Virus record (IMG/VR): IMGVR_UViG_3300028377_000008 | Location: 16,690 to 80,689 of that record | Source of the DNA: a virus | DNA length: 64,000 nucleotides | Direction: 5' to 3' (one strand) | Shown here: positions 8,103 to 17,491 of the stretch, piece after piece | Layout: every line of letters starts with the position of its first letter | Numbering within the stretch: the first letter of the stretch is position 1 | Program-made: the position numbers and the translations under genes | Notes under the pieces: model-generated | Seen by the model: the letters and a program-made list of their open reading frames with translations, nothing else | Told to the model about the DNA's origin: nothing | Database searches by the model: none

Positions 8103-10325
8103 ATGAATTTTTCCAGCCTATCACAAACCCGTACCAAATCTTTTCGCGCCCGAGTAACTAAAGTTTACTTTTCAGATAAGGATTCGGACTTTTATATTTT
8201 TCAGGCTCTCAACCTTGATGCAGGTAATGGTAAAAATGCCAAGATCAAAGGCTATTTTTTCAGCCCTCGTATCTATCCTGGAGTTGAAATAAAAGTTAAA
8301 GGAGAGTGGGAAAAACACCCGAAATATGGATATACGTTTAAAGCAGAATCCTATGAACCTATCTATGACGGTCGAGAAGCCAAAGAAGGTTATATTGCAG
8401 CACAGTTGCCCTCAGTGGGTCCTGTTGTAGCAGGTAAGATCGTTGGGCACTTCGGGGAGGATGAAGTATTTGATATCCTTGATAATGAACCTGACGCTTT
8501 GCGGGATTTAGATTTTCTATCTGATACGAAAGCAGAAGCCATTGCTAGGGAATGGAGACAAGCCCGAATGTTTGGTAAGGTATCTCAGGCTCTTTTGGGA
8601 ATGGGTTTACCTTCGTATTTAGTCAAAAGCATTTATGCTACATTGGGCGAGAAGACACTGGATATTATCCAGAATAATCCTTATGAGTTAGCCCTAGTTG
8701 AAAACGTATCATTTCCTGCCGCAGATAAGATTGCTTTGCAGATGGGATTTGCACCCGATTCAGAGTTTCGGATCGCTTCCCTCCTTGAATACCTTATCAC
8801 AGTGGCCTCAGAGCAACGAGGGCACCTTTATCTAAATAAGAGTGGTCTACACAAGGCTCTTAATCGAATGCCTGCTAAGAAGGGTATAGAGCCCTTTGGA
8901 AGATTCTTAGGACAGAACGATGTGGAAGCTGCACTAAAAGAAAGAGAGGCAAAAGACCGAATTGTATTGGAAGATGATCGGGTCTATCTGAAATGGAATT
9001 ATGAAGTAGAGATGAACTGTGCTAGTATGCTCTCAGAATTTAGTGACGACGACCACGATCTCAAAATCAATACCGATGATTTTATTGAAGAATATCAACG
9101 GATTTATAAATTCCAGTTTAGTGACGAGCAAGAAAGCGCTATTAGAGACTTAAATGAGAACAAGGTTTTGCTAGTAACAGGGGGGCCGGGCACAGGGAAA
9201 ACTACCGTTTCCAAGGCTCTTGTCCGCCTTTTCAAACAAAGCGGCAAGAAATTCAAACTGATGAGTCCTACTGGAATTGCTGCTAAACGACTCTCTACCG
9301 TCGTAGGGGAAGACGCAGGTACCATTCACAGGACCCTTGGATATTCTCCAGACGGAAGCTGGAAGTTCAATGAGAAAAACAAGTATGTTACGGACGCCGT
9401 TCTCATTGATGAAATTTCAATGTTAGACCAGAACTTGATGTATCATCTGTTATCTGCCCTTAAACCTTCTACCATTCTGGTATTTGTGGGGGATGATAAT
9501 CAACTACCCTCAGTGGGTGCAGGCAATGTTTTGCATGAAATGATTAACTCCGGAAAAATTCACAGAGTTAATCTAACCGAAATTTTCCGTCAACAGGGCG
9601 CTTCGGATATTGTCGTTAACGCTCATAGAATCAAACAAGGAAAGGAACTGTTGATTGGGGACCCAACGGTTTCCAAAACCGATTTCAGATTCATCGAAGA
9701 AAGTGACCCTGATAAAATTGTGTCGGGGATTCTTCATGTAGTAGAGAAGATTTACAAGGGTAAAGGTGACGCCACTTTCCAGGTATTTAGTCCTACTTAC
9801 AAAGGTCCTTTGGGAGTTGATATTTTAAATGAGAAGATTAAAGAGTCTCTTAATCCAAGACAGAGTCAAAGAGAAGTCAATTTGGGTAAGGGCAAGTTCT
9901 TTCGAGAGGAAGATCGAATAATGATCGTGGAAAATGACTATAATCTGGATGTGTTCAATGGAGAAGTGGGAAAGATTTATGAGGTAGACAAAAAAGCTAA
10001 GAAAATCAGAACCAAGCTTTTTGATGAGCCTTCTCCCCGGCTTCTCGACATACCTTATGAGAAAGCGAAAGGTCTGCTTATGCTCTCATATGCAGTCACA
10101 ATCCACCGCGCCCAGGGACAAGAATATGACTATGTAATTTTCCCCTTCCATCGCAAGTTCTCCATTCAGCTTCAAAGAAACCTACTTTATACTGCGGTTA
10201 CCCGAGCCAAAAAGAAGGTATTTATTTTCGGGGAATGGTCGGCGCTGAGAAGAGCAATTCAAAATGACGAAGTGTCCCAAAGAAATACCGCATTCGGAGA
10301 GAAATTAAGAAAACTTATCAAGTGA
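8103..10325 (+). CDS. recD2: RecD2-like superfamily 1 DNA helicase
   Basis: A 740-residue helicase. An N-terminal OB-like domain (residues about 12-85) and helix-hairpin-helix-like repeats precede the motor. Walker A is GGPGTGKT at 360-367 (Lys366), Walker B is VLIDEISML near 433-441, and VGDDNQLPSVGAG (motif III region) and a late YAVTIHRAQGQEYD motif are present. This is the layout of RecD2/TraA-type 5'-3' helicases that lack RecBC partners. It probably unwinds DNA during replication, recombination or repair. The ATG at 8103 has only a weak AGGT-like site. The next gene starts eight bases after its stop. Confidence 0.88.
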   Translation: MNFSSLSQTRTKSFRARVTKVYFSDKDSDFYIFQALNLDAGNGKNAKIKGYFFSPRIYPGVEIKVKGEWEKHPKYGYTFKAESYEPIYDGREAKEGYIAAQLPSVGPVVAGKIVGHFGEDEVFDILDNEPDALRDLDFLSDTKAEAIAREWRQARMFGKVSQALLGMGLPSYLVKSIYATLGEKTLDIIQNNPYELALVENVSFPAADKIALQMGFAPDSEFRIASLLEYLITVASEQRGHLYLNKSGLHKALNRMPAKKGIEPFGRFLGQNDVEAALKEREAKDRIVLEDDRVYLKWNYEVEMNCASMLSEFSDDDHDLKINTDDFIEEYQRIYKFQFSDEQESAIRDLNENKVLLVTGGPGTGKTTVSKALVRLFKQSGKKFKLMSPTGIAAKRLSTVVGEDAGTIHRTLGYSPDGSWKFNEKNKYVTDAVLIDEISMLDQNLMYHLLSALKPSTILVFVGDDNQLPSVGAGNVLHEMINSGKIHRVNLTEIFRQQGASDIVVNAHRIKQGKELLIGDPTVSKTDFRFIEESDPDKIVSGILHVVEKIYKGKGDATFQVFSPTYKGPLGVDILNEKIKESLNPRQSQREVNLGKGKFFREEDRIMIVENDYNLDVFNGEVGKIYEVDKKAKKIRTKLFDEPSPRLLDIPYEKAKGLLMLSYAVTIHRAQGQEYDYVIFPFHRKFSIQLQRNLLYTAVTRAKKKVFIFGEWSALRRAIQNDEVSQRNTAFGEKLRKLIK

Positions 10326-10332
10326 GGGAAAA

Positions 10333-10713
10333 ATGAAAGATAGGATCAAAAACTACATGGAAGATCACTATCCTAACTGTAGAGTAACAATAGAAGAAAA
10401 CCTAGAATTTAGTAATATAGAAATATATAATGTAACACTGGACCAGTTAGTTAAGTTCAGTTTAGATTTTCACATCGCTTCACAAACCTGGGCAGGATCT
10501 CTCCAATTATTTGGAGGTTCCCTTTATAGGGATAGGGAGGGGTATAGTCATTGGTATTCTGTGAGTTCTGAAGGTGAAAGACACCCTAATTTTTCAGAAG
10601 TGGTTGAAGGGTTAATGGACCGGATCGGAAAGCGCGACACTCCGTCTAATACCAAAAGAAGTATTGAGGTACTAGAACACATGCTAAACCCGGAAGGTTC
10701 AAGTGACGGATAA
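10333..10713 (+). CDS. Unknown protein
   Basis: A 126-residue protein eight bases downstream of the helicase with an AGGGA site. It begins MKDRIKNYMEDHYPNCRVTI and shows no recognised motif. Its 3' end overlaps by 11 bases the GTG that once started the decayed methyltransferase behind it. Confidence 0.6.
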   Translation: MKDRIKNYMEDHYPNCRVTIEENLEFSNIEIYNVTLDQLVKFSLDFHIASQTWAGSLQLFGGSLYRDREGYSHWYSVSSEGERHPNFSEVVEGLMDRIGKRDTPSNTKRSIEVLEHMLNPEGSSDG

Positions 10714-11520
10714 AAAAAGCTGGAAAATATTATATGGGCCAAAGGAATTAGTGGTCAAGATGACTTCGCTCAAAGGGTTTATGAAGTAGCTATCAATAAC
10801 GGAGTCAGTCCGGAAGTAGCTACTAGAATGACGAAAGATCTTGATCTTTACGCTGGAAACCCAATGCCTGAATCAGTCCGAGATCGTCCTTCAAGTGCGC
10901 ATGAACATCTGTTCCTATTTTCAAAGTCAAGCAAATATTTTTATGACTATATCGCAGCTAAAGAAGCAAGCGTAAGTGACCCTCCTTCTGGAAATGGTTT
11001 TAAGAGACAGGCGCGCTTATCCTATAAAGGTGCTAATGTGGTTAGAGGAAATGAAGATCAATGTGAAATGACCCCAAAACGAAATCTACGCAATGTATGG
11101 TGTATCCCCACAAAGCCTTTCAGGGGCACTCATTTTGCTACGGCACCCGAAGCACTAGTAACGAAATGCATCGAGATAGGAACGTCAGCAGGTGGATGCT
11201 GCGTTGAATGTGGAGCACCTTTAGAGCAGGTTATTAAAAAAGGTTGGAAAGCTACTTGCGAATGTGAACCTAATGAACCTATCCCTTGTACAGTCTTAGA
11301 CCCTTTCATGGGAGCAGCTACAACTGCACTTGTCGCTGAGAAGTTAGGTAGAAACTCGATCGGAATTGAATTGAATCCTGAGTACGCTCAAATAGCAGAA
11401 GATCGTTTAGCTGAATATACTAGAGAAACGTATGATCAATTAGATGAACATTATATACCCTTAGAAAGCGAAGATGAGATCCCCGAAGAAGTAGAACTTT
11501 CTGAACTTTTTGGGAAGTAA
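10703..11520 (+). pseudogene. DNA methyltransferase remnant with internal deletion and frameshift
   Basis: This is a broken relative of the intact methyltransferase at 20201. It starts with GTG and VTDKKSWKIL, matching that enzyme's VTKKDWKILVGD. It then jumps, out of frame, to WAKGISGQDDF, which in the intact copy lies about 140 residues further on. The original frame soon hits a TAG. In the second frame the match runs to the end, including PESV, a CxxC pair, VLDPFMGAATTALV (SAM-binding motif I) and NPEYAQIAEDRLAEYTRETY. The lost segment contains the catalytic SPPY motif. A shorter product could start at ATG 10828, but it would lack the active site. The two copies are clearly diverged at DNA level, so the duplication is not recent. 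Confidence 0.75.
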
Positions 11521-11583
11521 TCAACCCCTCTCATTCGTTCCTGTGGTGATGCGTCACTACACGAATTATAACGAGAGGATAAG

Positions 11584-11967
11584 ATGACTTCTACAAAACC
11601 TTTAGACCCCAATACAATTAAAGATAGCATGAGAGTGGAGACAATAACGTCTTCCTTTTCCCTTGAAACCCGTAATAGTGGTATCAAGAGCTCTTCATTC
11701 GTCTCATACACGGTTAAGTGTGGTGAAGATGAGGGTTGGTCAATGGAGGAAGCTAGGATGGCAGAGGCTATCTTAGCGGAACGAGTAACTAAAGATTTGT
11801 ACGCAGATTTAGGATCTAGAAGATCCGTTGATCTCAGAGAAATTCAGGTGGAACAGAATGCAGTGTCCAAAAATTATGGGATGCTCATTGAAAATTTGCA
11901 GAAGAAATCAGAGGTAAATACCGACGCCCTGAAAGAAACTGCGATGGAGGTAGAGAGTGGACGATAA
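11584..11967 (+). CDS. Unknown protein
   Basis: A 127-residue, mostly helical protein with a GAGAGGAT site before its ATG. It contains a WSMEEARMAEAILAERVTKD helix, a pattern reminiscent of small phage proteins of unknown role. Its end overlaps the GTG of the next gene by 11 bases, indicating coupled translation. Confidence 0.6.
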   Translation: MTSTKPLDPNTIKDSMRVETITSSFSLETRNSGIKSSSFVSYTVKCGEDEGWSMEEARMAEAILAERVTKDLYADLGSRRSVDLREIQVEQNAVSKNYGMLIENLQKKSEVNTDALKETAMEVESGR

Positions 11968-12670
11968 ACGCATAGAAGATATTTTTGAAATAATTGAAGA
12001 ATCCAATGTTGATTTAGATTATGACCCGATTCAAAGGGGTCCAAAATTTCTAAACAACATGGTAGCAGAAACTCGCAATATGACAAATACGATTCAGAAG
12101 TTTGAGCGGGAAGTAAGCCGGGAGCAGCTTAAATATGAAAGACAACTTGGAAAGTTGGAAGCTGAGTATGAAATGAAGTCCAATGATTTAATGTCTAATG
12201 ACACTAAGGTCACTTCTCTTTCATCGGTTAGAGACCGAGAAGCCAAAGTAGGCGATCTTCTTCAAGATCTCAAAGATGAGATTAATGATTGTAATGCCAA
12301 CCTGACGGATTTGGGACATGTAGAAACGATCATTAAATCTAAACTTAGAGAACTGAAAGATATTAACAGAGATGTAAGACTTCAAATTAGATTGGTAGAG
12401 GACGAGATTAAGATCGGTGGAGATTGGGGAGACCAATCAGATTCCTCAACTCCCATGAAGGATGAAGATATTGATCTTGATACCATGCTGCCCGTAGAAG
12501 AGAACTCCGAAGTTCCCGAAGATTATGATGAATTGTTTGGGGGCGAAGGTGAAAAAGATGATACGGATTTCGATACGGTTTTGGAAGGGATGGATGCTAA
12601 TCCCAGTAAGGAATCGTCTGCCGTATTTGAAGATGAAGTAGATGTAGAAGACCTACTAAGCGGCATTTAA
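11957..12670 (+). CDS. Coiled-coil protein with acidic gp32-like tail
   Basis: A GTG start (11957) follows a GGAGG site and overlaps the previous gene. The 237-residue product is heptad-rich coiled coil from about residue 35 to 155, then a long acidic segment ending VDVEDLLSGI. That last decamer resembles the acidic tips on the 13271 and 27065 products and on T4 gp32 (which ends DLDDLLNDL). This suggests an accessory replication or recombination factor that docks on the same partner as the ssDNA-binding protein. No known family was recognised. Confidence 0.65.
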   Translation: MDDKRIEDIFEIIEESNVDLDYDPIQRGPKFLNNMVAETRNMTNTIQKFEREVSREQLKYERQLGKLEAEYEMKSNDLMSNDTKVTSLSSVRDREAKVGDLLQDLKDEINDCNANLTDLGHVETIIKSKLRELKDINRDVRLQIRLVEDEIKIGGDWGDQSDSSTPMKDEDIDLDTMLPVEENSEVPEDYDELFGGEGEKDDTDFDTVLEGMDANPSKESSAVFEDEVDVEDLLSGI

Positions 12671-12728
12671 GAGCAGTTTTTTAGGTTTATTTGGAATATC
12701 CGAATGTCATTGAATCGTTCGGGTAGTG

Positions 12729-12758
12729 CTTACATAGAAACTGTGTAGAGCATATAAT
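12729..12758 (+). promoter_or_regulatory. Candidate sigma70-type promoter
   Basis: CTTACA (12729-12734, 4 of 6 matches to TTGACA) and a perfect TATAAT (12753-12758) are separated by 18 bases. They lie 30 bases upstream of the start of the small histone-like gene. Confidence 0.5.
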
Positions 12759-12789
12759 GAAAAGTTAAAATAACAACAGGAGTAATACC

Positions 12790-13053
12790 ATGGCAACATC
12801 AGTGGAACAATTGATCGAAGCACTCGAAGAAGCAGCAGACGACCTTAGAGACGCCTACTCGGCTAAGACGAAGGTTTCTGCTACTAGAGCACGCAAAGCT
12901 CTTATGACAGTTAAGAAAGCTGCTCACGCAGCCAGGGGCGAAGTCCTTGCTATCTCTAAGGGAGAGCAAGACCCCGTAAATGTTGATCTTCGACTCGCAT
13001 GTTGCGTAGAAGATCAAAATTCTGAAGAAGATGCGGAAACAGAAGAAGTCTGA
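12790..13053 (+). CDS. Small basic helical protein, histone H1/Hc1-like
   Basis: An 87-residue protein with an AGGAG site and its own candidate promoter. Residues about 25-55 (KVSATRARKALMTVKKAAHA) match the pattern TRARKAL..(I/V)KK.A seen in small phage and bacterial Hc1-type histone-like proteins. The C-terminus is acidic. A role in DNA compaction or as an abundant DNA-associated factor is plausible, but only one short motif supports it. Confidence 0.5.
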   Translation: MATSVEQLIEALEEAADDLRDAYSAKTKVSATRARKALMTVKKAAHAARGEVLAISKGEQDPVNVDLRLACCVEDQNSEEDAETEEV

Positions 13054-13139
13054 TCCCTGAAGTGACTTCCAACATGACACTAAAATAAAGTGTAAAAAAA
13101 GTCATAAAAAGTGAATATCAATTAAGTGTTGATAGTTAC

Positions 13140-13179
13140 TATAATAGACCAACAAAAGGTTGGTCAGCCTCGAAAGAGG
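13140..13179 (+). promoter_or_regulatory. Promoter -10 and structured leader before the ssDNA-binding protein gene
   Basis: TATAAT (13140-13145) is followed at once by two perfect hairpins. The first is GACCAAC/GTTGGTC (13147-13165); the second is CCTC-GAAA-GAGG (13168-13179), capped by a GNRA tetraloop. Neither has a T run, so they are not terminators. They would lie at the 5' end of a roughly 115-base leader and could stabilise the message or control its translation. Confidence 0.45.
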
Positions 13180-13270
13180 ATAATAAAAAACAAGTGAATA
13201 AGCAATGGTAAAGACCTGCATACTATGCCCCGTCCTAACCTAGCAAAGTCACATTTCGTGGAGATGAACC

Positions 13271-13939
13271 ATGAGTAGCAATTTGATTGGATTTGGAAAA
13301 AACGACAAAAAGATTATGTCTGGTGGAGACATTGAATACTATCGAGGAGAGCGTAACAGAACCGACCTCATTTCGTTTTGCTGGTTTTACAAGGATGAAC
13401 AAACCGGCGAATTGAGAATGAGTGACGAGGATACTCCAAAGATGGTAGCAGAGGAGATTCATTATGTTAAGGGTAAAGGATATATCCTAGATAATGATTA
13501 CCTTCGATCTAAGTTGGGACCCCCCAAAAGAAAAATTGGAACCTTTATCGTGCAATATCGCACGGATCGACAAGGCAATCCTATTAAGCCTTTTGAGTAC
13601 GATGTTAAGCCATGGACTTTCGGGGAAGATAAATACCGTAAGATGGCAAATCTACATGGGGACTTCCCTCTTACCAAATATGATCTGAAAGTCGACTGCG
13701 AGGATGACACCTTTCAGAAATTAACTTTCCGAATTTCGCCAAAAGAAGCAATTTGGCAGCAACGAGATACACTCCGTCAGGAGATTCTCGAAACTGTCGA
13801 GGCGATGGAAGATCGTCTCTCTATCGGGAGAGAAGTTCCAATTGACGAATTGAAGGACCACTTTGGGGACGATGTTTCACCTGCCCCAGATGCCTCCTCA
13901 GACGTTGATTATGACGACCTGATGGCGGGAATTGAGTAA
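13271..13939 (+). CDS. Putative ssDNA-binding protein, gp32-like
   Basis: A 222-residue protein in its own transcription unit (promoter, structured leader, terminator), as expected for an abundant product. The core has a beta-rich segment (KRKIGTFIVQY, KPFEYDVKPWTFGEDKYRKM, KYDLKVDCEDDTFQKLTF) similar in order to phage gp32-type OB folds. It is followed by a helical part and a flexible acidic tail ending SDVDYDDLMAGIE. The T4 gp32 tail ends in the very similar DLDDLLNDL and recruits replication partners. It would coat single-stranded DNA during replication and recombination. The fold assignment is inference; the tail similarity is directly visible. Confidence 0.6.
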   Translation: MSSNLIGFGKNDKKIMSGGDIEYYRGERNRTDLISFCWFYKDEQTGELRMSDEDTPKMVAEEIHYVKGKGYILDNDYLRSKLGPPKRKIGTFIVQYRTDRQGNPIKPFEYDVKPWTFGEDKYRKMANLHGDFPLTKYDLKVDCEDDTFQKLTFRISPKEAIWQQRDTLRQEILETVEAMEDRLSIGREVPIDELKDHFGDDVSPAPDASSDVDYDDLMAGIE

Positions 13940-13955
13940 GCTAAAGTTTACTCTT

Positions 13956-13988
13956 AAGGGGAGCCCGCACCGGGTTCCCCTTTTTCTT
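13956..13988 (+). terminator. Intrinsic terminator
   Basis: A 10-bp stem, GGGGAGCCCG with CGGGTTCCCC (13958-13980, one wobble), a 3-base loop and a run of Ts. Confidence 0.92.
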
Positions 13989-14020
13989 TTATCCTAAAAC
14001 AAATACGAGGGGCCACTATT

Positions 14021-14275
14021 ATGCCCAAAACGATACTAAACGCGACCAACCCTTCTCATCTTAATCATCTAAAAGAAGAGTACAATAAGAGGCTTCGCTT
14101 CGCTGCGATATCTGATAAAGAGCTATATAATCAGACAGTTTCGGCACTGGAAGATTCTTATGAGGAAAGAGAGTTCCCCTTTCATCCTACACACAAGGTC
14201 GTTGACCTTATGAGGGAAGAGTGGGAACGCCGAAACCAACCTAACCTGTTTAGCAAAGCTTTCAGGAAGTTATGA
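14021..14275 (+). CDS. Small unknown protein
   Basis: An 84-residue charged helical protein (MPKTILNATNPSHLNHLKEE at the start). Its leader GGGGCCACTATTATG is nearly identical to that of the 27065 gene, suggesting a shared translation signal. It precedes the RuvC gene by 11 bases and is probably co-transcribed with it. Confidence 0.6.
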   Translation: MPKTILNATNPSHLNHLKEEYNKRLRFAAISDKELYNQTVSALEDSYEEREFPFHPTHKVVDLMREEWERRNQPNLFSKAFRKL

Positions 14276-14286
14276 GGATCTGATTT

Positions 14287-14952
14287 ATGATCGTAATGGG
14301 GATAGACCCAAGTTTAACGGACACTGGATGGGCGGTACTTGATATGTCCAAACAAGGTGAGGATCGTCTCATTGATTCTGGCCGTATTAAAACGAAGTCC
14401 AAAGAGTTTTTTGTTGTTCGCTATGCCAAGCTAAGAGAAGGAATAAAGGAAGTAGTAGAGAAATACAAGCCCGACTATGTTGGGATTGAAATACCTCCTC
14501 ATAATGCTTCATGGTCCGCAGGTCTATACCCTATTTGGATCTCATTTTCTGAGATCTGTTTTAATCATCGAATCCCTTTTGCAACGTTTCTTCCCACAAG
14601 AATTAAATCGTATGCTAGAGGTATTTTAGACGATTCCGGAAAAATGTTCAAAAGCGATATGGTAGATGCAGCTAAGATGCTTTTAGATGCTCAAACTAGA
14701 ATGAACCATAATATTGCAGATGCTATTATTATTGGTTGGCTTGCATGGAGATTTAGGCTCTTTCTTTTAGAAGAAATCGAAGAAGAAGACTTGACTCCCC
14801 GAGAACACCACATGTTTGCTAAGACTGTAACTAAACAGGATACCGGAAGGGTAGATAAAGTGGGAATTATCTATCAAGAAGGAGACAAGCATTATCAACT
14901 AGACACATCTAAATATGATTATCTTTATGATACTGATAAAGATGATGAATAA
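14287..14952 (+). CDS. ruvC: RuvC-like Holliday junction resolvase
   Basis: A 221-residue protein with the RNase H-like fold of RuvC. The first strand is GIDPSLTDTGWAVL (Asp7), the second acidic residue is Glu68 in YVGIEIPP, and the third group is HNIADAIIIGWLAWRF (Asp145). The usual basic loop KSYARG..D..K is also visible. The C-terminal 45 residues, rich in acidic and tyrosine residues, extend beyond the usual RuvC end. It should cleave four-way junctions formed during recombination-dependent replication, before packaging. It lies just upstream of recA. Confidence 0.85.
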   Translation: MIVMGIDPSLTDTGWAVLDMSKQGEDRLIDSGRIKTKSKEFFVVRYAKLREGIKEVVEKYKPDYVGIEIPPHNASWSAGLYPIWISFSEICFNHRIPFATFLPTRIKSYARGILDDSGKMFKSDMVDAAKMLLDAQTRMNHNIADAIIIGWLAWRFRLFLLEEIEEEDLTPREHHMFAKTVTKQDTGRVDKVGIIYQEGDKHYQLDTSKYDYLYDTDKDDE

Positions 14953-15045
14953 AGATTGGCATATTTAGATAGGTCTAATACGTTAAGGGTAATGACAGCA
15001 AAAGTCAAGAACCCATCACAGAACTAAAACGAAACGAGGAATATT

Positions 15046-17484
15046 ATGAGCAATCTTCAAAAAGCTCTCAAATCCCTAAAGAAAAGTAAAATTGTTGACA
15101 TGAAAAAATCCGTTGTAGAAATGGGGGATGGCACAGAGCCAATTCCTTGCATTCCTACGGGTTCTATTGTGTTAGATTACCTTATTGGTGGATATCGAAC
15201 CGAAGGCGGTGAGAAGAGGTGTCCTGGAATCCCAAGGGGGAGGATCACTGAGATCTTCGGCCCAGAAGGCTCGGGAAAATGCGTCCGTGCGGGCACTTAC
15301 GTTCATTCCGAATATGGAATGCTTACTATCGAAGAACTTTTCGAGAAATGCGGAAAGCCTATCGAAACTACTGAGAAGATCGAAGAACACGAAGTTCGTC
15401 TTCTAAATGAAAATGGCGAAATGGAATCCACTTCTCATTTGACCTGGAATGGTGAACAGAAAGTCTTTGACATCCAGAACCAACTGGGAATGAAAGTTGG
15501 AGTAACTGGAAATCATCCTCTCAGAGTTATGTCCCCTGAAGGAAATATCGTCTGGAAGAATGCAGAAGATATTAGAGTAGGAGATGCTTTGGTCCTAATG
15601 TCCAAAGGAAATTTTCCTTCCAAATGTGAAATCTCAGAAGAAGAATCTCGCTGGTTGGGATACTTGGTAGCGGACGGTTCCCTTACTTCTGAAGATCGCA
15701 TTGGTTTTTCCAATAGCGACGAAGACATTATTTCGGATTATTATCAGATTACTAAGAATCTATTTGGGTCCTCTACCCCGATCCTTTCCTATTCCAAATC
15801 TGATTCCGATACAATTGACCATCATATCAATTCTACATCTCTTAGAGATAAGGTAGCAACCAAATATGGTCTGGACTACGTGGTAGCTTCTGAAAAGGAA
15901 GTTCCCTTTTGCGTACGTCAAGGTACTCGCAAAGTTCAGGAAGCGTTTCTGAGAGCTTATGTGGACTTAGAATGCCATATTGACTCTACTAAGAGAGCTA
16001 TCGAAGTAACTTCTGCTAGCAAAGAGCTTTTGGATCAAGTTCAATTGATTCTCCTTTCTATGGGATACCTTAGTGTCCTCAGTGAGAAGAAGGTGAAAAA
16101 CTACCCGGATAATGACTATTGGAGATTGACCTGGGCAGGAGAATATGCCTCTCGATATGCAGAAGAGATTGGATTCATTTCGGAACAACGAAAAGAGTCT
16201 ATTGCTAATTTTAGTGATCGACCTTTCAATTCCAATGTTGACGGCGTACCTAATATTAGTGGTCTTCTGAAAACTCTTTATACTCATACTGAGGGAACCA
16301 ATAGAAGCGATAATCGTCTCTTTGGTGACTATATGTCAGGAAGAGCTAATCCTTCCCGAACTCGTCTAGCTTCTATATTGGAAGTTTTAGAGGGTCGAAC
16401 TAATCCAGAAGGGATGAGAGTAGCGCGCCAGTTGCAGGATCTTTTGGATAAGGACTATTTCTTTTCCCCTGTTGTCTCTATTGATACCGAAGAAGATGTT
16501 CCCACTTTCGACGTGAGCCTTCCAGAAACTCACTCGTTCTGGTCCAATGGATTCATTAGTCATAATACCACGGTTGCCATTCACACTGCCATTCAATGTC
16601 AGAAAGAAGGAGGGTCTGTTTGTTTTCTAGATTATGAGCACGCTTTCGCTCCTACTTATGCTGCGGATTTGGGTTTGGATATCCAAAGTGAAAACTTTCT
16701 ATTGGTCCAGCCTCTTCACTGGGAGGAAGGTGCCGAGATCATCAAGGCGATGGCAGAGAGTGGGGTTGATTTAATTATCGTTGACTCTGTGGCTGCTATG
16801 AAGCCCCAAAAAGACATTGAAGATAACGACGTTTCTTCTACAGGTCAGCTTGGTCACATTGCCCGTCTCCAGAGTTCCTTTCTTCCCAAGATTGTAAAAG
16901 GGATTGAGGAAAGCGGAACTGCTCTAATTTATATCAATCAGTTGAGGTCAAGAATCAAGACTTCCATGTATGATACGGGTCCTGACGAAGAAACTAGTGG
17001 AGGGCGTGCTCTCAAATACTATGCTTCTCTGAGACTGATGGTCAAACGTTGCAGAACTGAATATTCTCAGGTTGAAAATGAGATGACAGGTAAAAGTGAC
17101 AAGCAGCCTATTTCCAATATTGTTCGTGCCAAGAATGTCAAGAACAAAGTTAGTCGGCATCAGGGACATAGTGGGGAGTTCGTAATCCGCTATGGAGAGG
17201 GTATTGATAATGTCCGTTCTGTTATTGACATCGCAGACTCTCGAAATGTCCTACAGAGAGGTGGAGCTTGGTACACGTTCACCAACGCGCAAGGCGAAGA
17301 AGTCAAGCAACAAGGTAAGGAAAACCTTCGTGAATATCTATTGGAAAATCCCGATGATTTCCAGGAGATCGTTAAGCAAGTTGCTTCCTTCTCCAAAGGT
17401 TTTAAGAAGGCGGGTAAGGTAAGCGATGACGATATCATGGTAGAAGAACATGATATGGGAGACGATGAAGATCAGGACGAGTGA
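15046..17484 (+). CDS. recA: RecA recombinase interrupted by an intein
   Basis: The 812-residue precursor is a bacterial-type RecA of 383 residues split by a 429-residue intein after Lys78 of the Walker A motif (GPEGSGK, then TT after splicing). After the intein come FLDYEHAFAPTYAADLGLD, Walker B VDLIIVDSVAAM, the L1/L2 region (TGQLGHIARLQSSF, INQLRSRI) and an acidic C-terminus. RecA pairs homologous strands and drives recombination-dependent replication and repair. The ATPase cannot form until the intein is spliced out, so splicing is required for function. An ACGAGGA site precedes the ATG and a terminator follows. It sits between RuvC and the Mre11/Rad50 genes. Confidence 0.95.
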   Translation: MSNLQKALKSLKKSKIVDMKKSVVEMGDGTEPIPCIPTGSIVLDYLIGGYRTEGGEKRCPGIPRGRITEIFGPEGSGKCVRAGTYVHSEYGMLTIEELFEKCGKPIETTEKIEEHEVRLLNENGEMESTSHLTWNGEQKVFDIQNQLGMKVGVTGNHPLRVMSPEGNIVWKNAEDIRVGDALVLMSKGNFPSKCEISEEESRWLGYLVADGSLTSEDRIGFSNSDEDIISDYYQITKNLFGSSTPILSYSKSDSDTIDHHINSTSLRDKVATKYGLDYVVASEKEVPFCVRQGTRKVQEAFLRAYVDLECHIDSTKRAIEVTSASKELLDQVQLILLSMGYLSVLSEKKVKNYPDNDYWRLTWAGEYASRYAEEIGFISEQRKESIANFSDRPFNSNVDGVPNISGLLKTLYTHTEGTNRSDNRLFGDYMSGRANPSRTRLASILEVLEGRTNPEGMRVARQLQDLLDKDYFFSPVVSIDTEEDVPTFDVSLPETHSFWSNGFISHNTTVAIHTAIQCQKEGGSVCFLDYEHAFAPTYAADLGLDIQSENFLLVQPLHWEEGAEIIKAMAESGVDLIIVDSVAAMKPQKDIEDNDVSSTGQLGHIARLQSSFLPKIVKGIEESGTALIYINQLRSRIKTSMYDTGPDEETSGGRALKYYASLRLMVKRCRTEYSQVENEMTGKSDKQPISNIVRAKNVKNKVSRHQGHSGEFVIRYGEGIDNVRSVIDIADSRNVLQRGGAWYTFTNAQGEEVKQQGKENLREYLLENPDDFQEIVKQVASFSKGFKKAGKVSDDDIMVEEHDMGDDEDQDE
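15280..16566 (+). mobile_element. Intein with LAGLIDADG endonuclease domain in RecA
   Basis: A 429-residue intein beginning at Cys79 and ending HN before Thr. Splicing blocks visible: an N-terminal block with CVRAGTYV, a block B-like GVTGNHPLRV, and C-terminal blocks THSFWSNGFISHN. The endonuclease motifs are LGYLVADGSL and a second, atypical FLRAYVDLEC, in which Glu takes the place of the catalytic Asp. The C-terminal segment (LDKDYFFSPVVSI) is similar to that of the terminase intein (LEKDYFFDPVVSV), indicating relatedness. Confidence 0.93.
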
Positions 17485-17491
17485 TTCTTTT

